This document shows, piece after piece, positions 59,601 through 64,000 of a stretch of 64,000 nt of DNA; positions within the stretch are counted from its first letter, which is position 1; each line of letters starts with the position of its first letter. Position numbers and translations under genes: made by a program. The DNA comes from Spirochaetota bacterium. GTDB taxonomy: Bacteria > Spirochaetota > Spirochaetia > Treponematales > UBA12059. Below the pieces are notes generated by a model. The model ran no database searches. It saw nothing but the letters and a program-made list of their open reading frames with translations, and had not been told where the DNA came from. Location: NCBI GenBank assembly GCA_029547205.1, contig JAKPPT010000020.1:141014-205013 (forward strand), in the 5' to 3' direction.

Positions 59601-62600
59601 CGAGGGCGCTTTCACTCGTAGCTGGTGTGAGCTGTCCCGAAGCGCCTTTTATGCGGCGCACGGTACCGGCTTTGACAAAGTACACCTCGACCCTGCTAAT
59701 ACCTGAAACAGCACCGCTGTCCGCAAGGTTTCCTTCTATAAAGGATATAGGAGTTGTACCGTTCAGGTTAATCTGACCGTTCCGGATGCTGTTCCCGTCG
59801 GGAGCGCCCGGCCTATCTGACCATGAACCCGTTGGCACCTGATTGTCGATATAGAAGGTATAGGATTTCTGGTTCGTATAGTTCGATTCATCTTTTACAT
59901 AGAGATCAACATAGAGAATGCCCGATGAACCAGGGAAGTATATTGTAGTATCGATGGGGTAGGTTAGGTCGTACCCTGTGCCGTTTGCTATAAGCGCGTA
60001 TGGGTGTCCAGGTCCTGAGTTTGGGCCTGGGGTTAACGTTTGATAACCAGTTTTATTTATATTAATGCGTATCTGCGAGTTACTGGAAAGATTCAGATTA
60101 ATATTATCACGGAATTCTGCATAGGCATTAAAGGTTGCGCTTTGATAGCTCTGGTCATTGGGAGTGATATTTTCTATACGCGGGAAGGTTTCGTCGAGCG
60201 TAATGGTGCGCTCTATGTACTCGCTTGCCGTTCCGAACATGTCGCGGCTCCGTACTCTAATGCGTATCTGCCCGGTGCCTCCGGTATTCGATTTGTAGAG
60301 TTCGCCGTTGGAATTGATTTCCAGTGTCCACGAATTGTTGGTTACATTTACGACATACCATGCTGTTTCGTCTTCCCACTTATGAGCAGCATTTCCTATG
60401 CGTACTATGTTACCGTAGATGTTCTGGTCAGTGCCCATTTGTGTCGTGCTATCATGGTCTAGATCAAGGGAATCCGCAAAATCAAAGTCTCCGTTAAAGT
60501 CAATTTGTACTTCCACCTGCATGACTGGTCCATCATCATCGGTAGCGGTTCCGAACATTGTTACAAAACCACCGATGGTATCGCCGTTCTTTGGCTGGGT
60601 CATTGAAATTGTCGGTTTATCGCCATCAAGGTCTATTATAAAGTACGGGTAATCAAGTGCGCCGTACGGTGGTATTTTGAGCTCGGTCACGTTGCCCGCA
60701 TTATCGACAGCTTTTAGTTTAAACCAGATTTTCCAGAGTTTACCTTGGCCGCCCGAAATGTCTACTGCATAAGTGCTCGTCGCGTAGGAATCGCTTGCGA
60801 ATGGGAATTCCCAGCTTGCCAGTGTGGAGCCTGAACGGTTGATGTTAGCTTTAACGAGGTTAAGGTTCGCAGGGTCGAGTATCTCGAGGGTCACATCCGC
60901 AAGACCATTGAGGTCATCGGCAGTACCGGTAATCGATACAAGGCCGTTGATATAAGCACCGGGAGCCGGGTTACTAAGGTTTAGCACCGGCGGAGTGGTA
61001 TCGATGGTAACTGCGCGGGTGAGCGTTGTCTGCCTGCCAGCAAGGTCGGTAAGCAAGAAGTCTATATAGAGCGTACCGTCGAGCGAGCTTGCATCTATGG
61101 CAATGTTCTGGCTGAAATTTCCGCCGACAACAGCTGGTGTGTAGACTGCATTATGGAGCGGGGAGCCCGTATTGCTGTGTCTGAGGGTAATTTCAAGAGG
61201 TGAGTTTCCAAAACCACCCGCGTCTGATACAGAGCCAGTAATTGAGAGTGTGCCCGTCTTTACCTTGCTTCCTGCGGTAGGACTGGTAACGGTAAGTATT
61301 GGATTAGCATTGTCTACAAGGAAATAGGTCGGTCCAATGCTGTTCACACCACCATTTTTATCAGTTGCGGTTACTGTATAGTAGTGGATACCCTGAGTGA
61401 GGCTGCCCCAGGTGTACTCCCACGTTGCGGTGGTTCCTGCGTTGTTTGTGGCGCCAACGCTAGGTGGTGTTCCATCGAGGAGTATAGAAACTGCTCCAGT
61501 ATTGAAGCCGTCGTCATCCGTTATGGTGCCGCTGACCTTAAGTAGTGTCGAGAGCACGTTGTTTCCAGCGTCCCCTGATGTCGGTGCAGCCACGAAGGCT
61601 TGGGTAATCTGCGGTATGTCTGCAGCCTGATTCGTGGTAACAGTCTTGACTATCGAGGTAGTGACATTGCCAGCCTTGTCGGTAATCCGGAGGCGCAGCT
61701 CATAGTCGCCGTTCGCAAGAGCTGTGGTGTCCCAGACATAGTACCAGCTTAACGTACCTGTAACCGGTGTGTATGCTCCACCATTGATTGAAATTTCTAC
61801 GGGGTTAGTATCAGCAAGGTTAGTTTCGGTTACTGTTCCGGTTATTCGTACAATCTTGTTGAGTGCAGTGGTGCTGAGGAAACTACCAGTAGGATGATCG
61901 CGGAACTGAGCATCAAATGCGCCAGCGGGTGGGGTTGTGTCCAGCGTTGTTGACATTTGCTGATTTGTAGCGTAGTCATCGACATCTGCTGCCTGGATTT
62001 CGAGCGTCTTGAAGCCATCGCTGCCAAGGTTGAGATTGATCTGCCAGGTCACGTTGGTGTCATTCCAGTTCGTGCCGCTTATGGCGCTGGCGTTTTGCCA
62101 TGATCCGCCATTGATACGGACGCGAACATACTTGACGCCCTGTGGGTCAGAAGCTGTACCATTGAGCGTAAGCGAAGCGTTGTTAAGGAATGCGGCTACA
62201 GATGTACTTACAGTAAGGCTCGGGGCTCCTGCGTTGACTGTGAATGTAATTTCACTCGTGTAATCTCCCCATGTGCTATTGACATCACGTGCGCGGGCAC
62301 GGACTACATAGGTGCCGCTTGCAAGGCCTGAAAGCTCATAATTCCACGTTGCGTTCCTGCCAGTTCCGGATATTGTGGGATTAACCGTAGTGTAAGAACC
62401 TGCAGCAGGTTTCCACTGTACCTCTATGGCATCAGCAGCGATGGGGTTTACTCCAGCCAGGTTGTCATCGTCAGAGGCTGTACCTGAAAGCTGTACTGTA
62501 GTGCCATAAGTCGAACCGTTTACCGGTGAAATAATAGTAACTACCGGTTTGTCTGCTGCTTGATCGACACTCTGGGTAAAAGTTTGTTCACTGCTGATAT

Positions 62601-63999
62601 TACCTGCCTGGTCTACAGCACGAACCTTTATGGTGAGCGTTCCGCTCGTATTAACATACGTTGCAGAGTTCACCGAGTATGACCAGTTGCCATTAGAGAG
62701 TGTGGCATTCGACCAGTTGGTGCCGTCGCTGGCACTAGGACCGGAGAAATTGACCTCTACACGGTCAAGACCGCGGTTATCGGCAGCTGTACCTTTTACC
62801 AGGAATATGCCGTTAGGTGTTGAGCCAACAAAGCCAGGATCGAGCGTGAATGCTGGATCAACAACAGGCGCATCAACATCGATAAGGAATGTATATGTTC
62901 GAGTCGCAGTGCGACCAACCCCATCTGTTGTAACAAGCGTTATTGTCTTATTACCTGAGGAAATACCGCTTGATGGAACTGTATAGATAATCTGATAATT
63001 ATTTCCACCAGTATTGGTAATGGAACCAAGTCCAGTGGTGCTGCCATCAACATCTGCAACCTGACTTGCAAGCCCTGATGCGTCCGATGCAGTCCATGCG
63101 AAAGTTATAGCATCGCCTGCTTTATAAGCAGCTTTGGATGGGCTTGGTGTCAGTGAAGAAACCGTTGGCGGGTTCACATCATAGAGGAATGTTTGAACCG
63201 ATGTTGTATAGGTTTGTGCAGAAAGACCACTCTTTCTCGTGACATCGTCTGTTACGCCTAAGTACATCTCGTAGGTTCCGTCTCCGCCTGCAGTGAGCAC
63301 ATCGGTAATGTCAAGGGTCCATGCTATAAGCTGACCTGCTGAGCTTGATATCGCAATAGGTTTAGATGTGTAGCTGCCAGCTCCCTGCTTGCGTACGTAG
63401 AGAACAGCGCCGTTCACGGCAACACCGTCATCGTCCTGGAAGGTGCCGCGTACCTTGCGGTCTGCGCCTATCTGTTCGGTATTTGCCGGGCTGTCGATAG
63501 TACCAGCAGGCATATCGCTTGATTGCTGAATTGTAATTGTCGTGGATACTCTGCTTACATTTCCAGCTCGATCGCGTGCTACTACCCAGAGCGTATAAGT
63601 GGTGTTATTGGTAAATGCAGCGTTCGTTGTATCGATGACAACAGAATATGGTGCGCTCATGAGTGAGCTCACCGGGCTTGAAAGTGGATCGGTATAATCG
63701 GGAGTACTTGAATCGTCTCTGAAATAGTACTTGACGCCATCGAGGCCATTTGCATCGCTTGCATTAGCAGAAAGCGTTATTTTCCCGTTAACAATGCCAC
63801 CAGTAAGCTGCGGCAGCACCGAGGTTATTTCAAGAGAAGGATTTATTGTATCTATCTCAATCGTCCGGCTCATACTGGTGGTTAGTCCCGACGCATCCTT
63901 TGCAACAAAGGTTACTTCCCACACCCCATCATCCGCATGGGTCGTTGTGTCAGCTGCTAGGGTCCAAGTCCAACTGCCACTACTCGGTGTTACCACTAC
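56623..63999 (-). CDS. Second giant Ig-repeat/beta-propeller surface protein (5' end outside window)
   Basis: An open frame of about 2458 residues runs to the right edge, so the N-terminus, presumably a lipoprotein signal, is missing. About twenty Ig-like modules, each about 90 residues, repeat openings such as VRITGTVTETN and VSITGTADDLNG and closings such as IDTTPP and DAGNVT. DVVPYIT near visible residue 1875 marks the end, then an IPT/TIG-like module (ITIEGFNLKP near 1915) and a C-terminal region of repeated strands (LAWYDYYTEQ, HIASYDTENGD, YIAYYNN) read as a beta-propeller. It is paralogous to the 1986-residue protein over its whole length. The last third is clearly more AT-rich than the array. 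Confidence 0.88.
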   Translation of the reverse strand, partial: VVVTPSSGSWTWTLAADTTTHADDGVWEVTFVAKDASGLTTSMSRTIEIDTINPSLEITSVLPQLTGGIVNGKITLSANASDANGLDGVKYYFRDDSSTPDYTDPLSSPVSSLMSAPYSVVIDTTNAAFTNNTTYTLWVVARDRAGNVSRVSTTITIQQSSDMPAGTIDSPANTEQIGADRKVRGTFQDDDGVAVNGAVLYVRKQGAGSYTSKPIAISSSAGQLIAWTLDITDVLTAGGDGTYEMYLGVTDDVTRKSGLSAQTYTTSVQTFLYDVNPPTVSSLTPSPSKAAYKAGDAITFAWTASDASGLASQVADVDGSTTGLGSITNTGGNNYQIIYTVPSSGISSGNKTITLVTTDGVGRTATRTYTFLIDVDAPVVDPAFTLDPGFVGSTPNGIFLVKGTAADNRGLDRVEVNFSGPSASDGTNWSNATLSNGNWSYSVNSATYVNTSGTLTIKVRAVDQAGNISSEQTFTQSVDQAADKPVVTIISPVNGSTYGTTVQLSGTASDDDNLAGVNPIAADAIEVQWKPAAGSYTTVNPTISGTGRNATWNYELSGLASGTYVVRARARDVNSTWGDYTSEITFTVNAGAPSLTVSTSVAAFLNNASLTLNGTASDPQGVKYVRVRINGGSWQNASAISGTNWNDTNVTWQINLNLGSDGFKTLEIQAADVDDYATNQQMSTTLDTTPPAGAFDAQFRDHPTGSFLSTTALNKIVRITGTVTETNLADTNPVEISINGGAYTPVTGTLSWYYVWDTTALANGDYELRLRITDKAGNVTTSIVKTVTTNQAADIPQITQAFVAAPTSGDAGNNVLSTLLKVSGTITDDDGFNTGAVSILLDGTPPSVGATNNAGTTATWEYTWGSLTQGIHYYTVTATDKNGGVNSIGPTYFLVDNANPILTVTSPTAGSKVKTGTLSITGSVSDAGGFGNSPLEITLRHSNTGSPLHNAVYTPAVVGGNFSQNIAIDASSLDGTLYIDFLLTDLAGRQTTLTRAVTIDTTPPVLNLSNPAPGAYINGLVSITGTADDLNGLADVTLEILDPANLNLVKANINRSGSTLASWEFPFASDSYATSTYAVDISGGQGKLWKIWFKLKAVDNAGNVTELKIPPYGALDYPYFIIDLDGDKPTISMTQPKNGDTIGGFVTMFGTATDDDGPVMQVEVQIDFNGDFDFADSLDLDHDSTTQMGTDQNIYGNIVRIGNAAHKWEDETAWYVVNVTNNSWTLEINSNGELYKSNTGGTGQIRIRVRSRDMFGTASEYIERTITLDETFPRIENITPNDQSYQSATFNAYAEFRDNINLNLSSNSQIRININKTGYQTLTPGPNSGPGHPYALIANGTGYDLTYPIDTTIYFPGSSGILYVDLYVKDESNYTNQKSYTFYIDNQVPTGSWSDRPGAPDGNSIRNGQINLNGTTPISFIEGNLADSGAVSGISRVEVYFVKAGTVRRIKGASGQLTPATSESALVDIYDEGTGTWSASSETVPFVSWSDSGYGDNYVIKIDRPTEMSSISTGADADGDGYYEFIGIDGGAQRWRAYFDSQYLPDGQVDIHYVIYDLAGNRIHKARRGFIANSGPSISRIKIGSDYNNNTQIVDVPGSVTEILDYYYPAGSIDRYATSQPIKIKNGRIYFNIQSSDPNGTIASTVINIIPPSPGSRGLLTGFGAGGNVETNPLSPITITIGSAQFPTAGDYTLEVVVKDNDNIPTKQTMVIRVLDTTDTIKPVLTPTPLTQANGIPVDSGVKKGHMELHADNTVSAWNTIKAAYGNDDDPKVSGEIYLRGTITDNNRISSLDITGEGIGTNTVIANWDGTKLASADARLTIESQALTEDGHTVTFVYKWNTAVVTGVAGLNKTIAFRATDGSTNNSDPHATLKFDVVPYITRIKTEKLTDGGIKDNNIRSANGKYSIKNGSTSDFITIEGFNLKPITNGVRISTISYKTGLDDTTLVGQALTFTVPAYPYNILKVQNNSNNSGWLNVITGTDITPIPTINNINDNEKTYNQEPNIYISNFKLSDDRYINFFTVTSETNLSNSFFPKMIMEGNTPIWGYIQGSASNDLQVRRGTSSSNIGIVRILAADQLAMARDEDGFYHMVSVNNFNNGRMVYFYNIFETTPGYTNGAATSPYWSGYTGVLSSAANNNAIDLDSVNYSPGLQLGRYQNINLIVKGRSNTAGQYSRIYLAWYDYYTEQILFRNFRVGLNGGSVVLYTPRRSNQSDVTVTSNDTSRKVAVAKGSQYIAMGVTDANVVVIVYYDSEASKLKLTYTTTSDMITPQGIDLANPTDTVYWSTPKDVGPSYNGWYVSIFIQTDGNAGTNDPIHIASYDTENGDLRYTYLSSFQDADNAKSVIVDAAQSVGIFTDIKARNGIPYIAYYNNSENGTRDSIKLAYFKNTMPNVTDGFKYDGTGVTGDWEFMTVPVNTIPQGGVTKFTRVNLDFDTSGNPICGYSASTIEYSKLLPE

Positions 64000-64000
64000 C

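Noticed and set aside
58000..63900. Regular spaced repeats in the second giant gene as a possible CRISPR array
   Set aside because: The repeat is at protein level with a period near 270 bp and diverged DNA; there are no short identical repeats with unique spacers.
1..64000. tRNA, rRNA, complete insertion sequence, prophage or restriction-modification system
   Set aside because: No matching sequence or gene was seen on either strand in any intergenic region.

Overview
The window looks like a chromosome segment of a spirochaete, most likely Treponema-like (Spirochaetales). The evidence is a combination of traits rather than any one gene. There is an RNase Y/YmdB pair beside rpsT-HU-lnt and rpmE-rho blocks of the kind I associate with treponemes. 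There is a Rho with a long low-complexity N-terminus, a bactofilin, many lipoproteins, a small TPR protein ending in a tail I know from spirochaete adenylate cyclases, and giant Ig-repeat lipoproteins. No rRNA, tRNA, CRISPR array or intact insertion sequence is visible. The species cannot be named from sequence alone.

Layout. 1-5.4 kb: housekeeping genes (rny 3' part, ymdB, rpmE, rho, pncC, bactofilin, small TPR protein). 5.4-8.6 kb: a sulfur (or selenium) uptake operon of tusA, two half-size YeeE/YedE permeases and a thioredoxin-reductase-like flavoprotein, behind a near-perfect sigma-54 promoter. 8.7-11.1 kb: a HisKA_2 sensor kinase divergent from a DUF1707/LiaF-like protein. 11.1-14.9 kb: rdgB, then birA and the biotin ECF transporter bioY-bioM-bioN, with a BirA-type operator over the birA start. 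14.9-18.6 kb: an NtrB/NtrC-type two-component pair whose response regulator carries an in-frame stop. 18.7-21.7 kb: an alpha/beta hydrolase and two unrecognised membrane proteins. 21.7-24 kb: a NicO-type nickel/cobalt exporter with its DUF1007 partner, and a degenerate REP-type transposase protein. 24.1-27.3 kb: znuA-znuC-znuB-zur with tandem Zur boxes. 27.3-31.9 kb: three overlapping signalling genes (HD-GYP, CheY-like receiver, soluble GAF hybrid kinase). 32-33.5 kb: an LtaS/MdoB-type sulfatase-fold enzyme. 33.6-36.8 kb: a TPP riboswitch and the thiamine-precursor ECF transporter ykoE-D-C-F. 36.8-40.4 kb: split chromate transporter, lnt, HU, rpsT and a 56-residue zinc-ribbon gene. 40.7-46.7 kb: a TPR protein, then livJ-H-M-G-F. 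46.8-48.1 kb: an ArsB/SLC13-type transporter. 48.2-64 kb: two paralogous giant secreted lipoproteins flanking a short stretch with a pseudo-aminopeptidase lipoprotein, crcB and DUF190.

How the genes fit together. Much of the window is nutrient and ion uptake with a recognisable control element beside each system: sigma-54 for sulfur, BirA for biotin, Zur for zinc, TPP riboswitch for thiamine precursors. The rest is signalling (three sensor kinases, one with c-di-GMP turnover) and cell-surface display.

No complete new defence or mobile system is visible. The best leads are the sigma-54 sulfur operon with three upstream TGCTCGAA repeats, the 11-bp duplication that puts a four-codon minicistron ahead of livH, the giant Ig-array/beta-propeller paralogs with an enclosed dead aminopeptidase-like lipoprotein, the stop codon in the NtrC-type regulator, the likely leaderless promoters, and the unknown membrane operon at 18.7-21.7 kb. 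Base composition is mosaic after about 47.4 kb.
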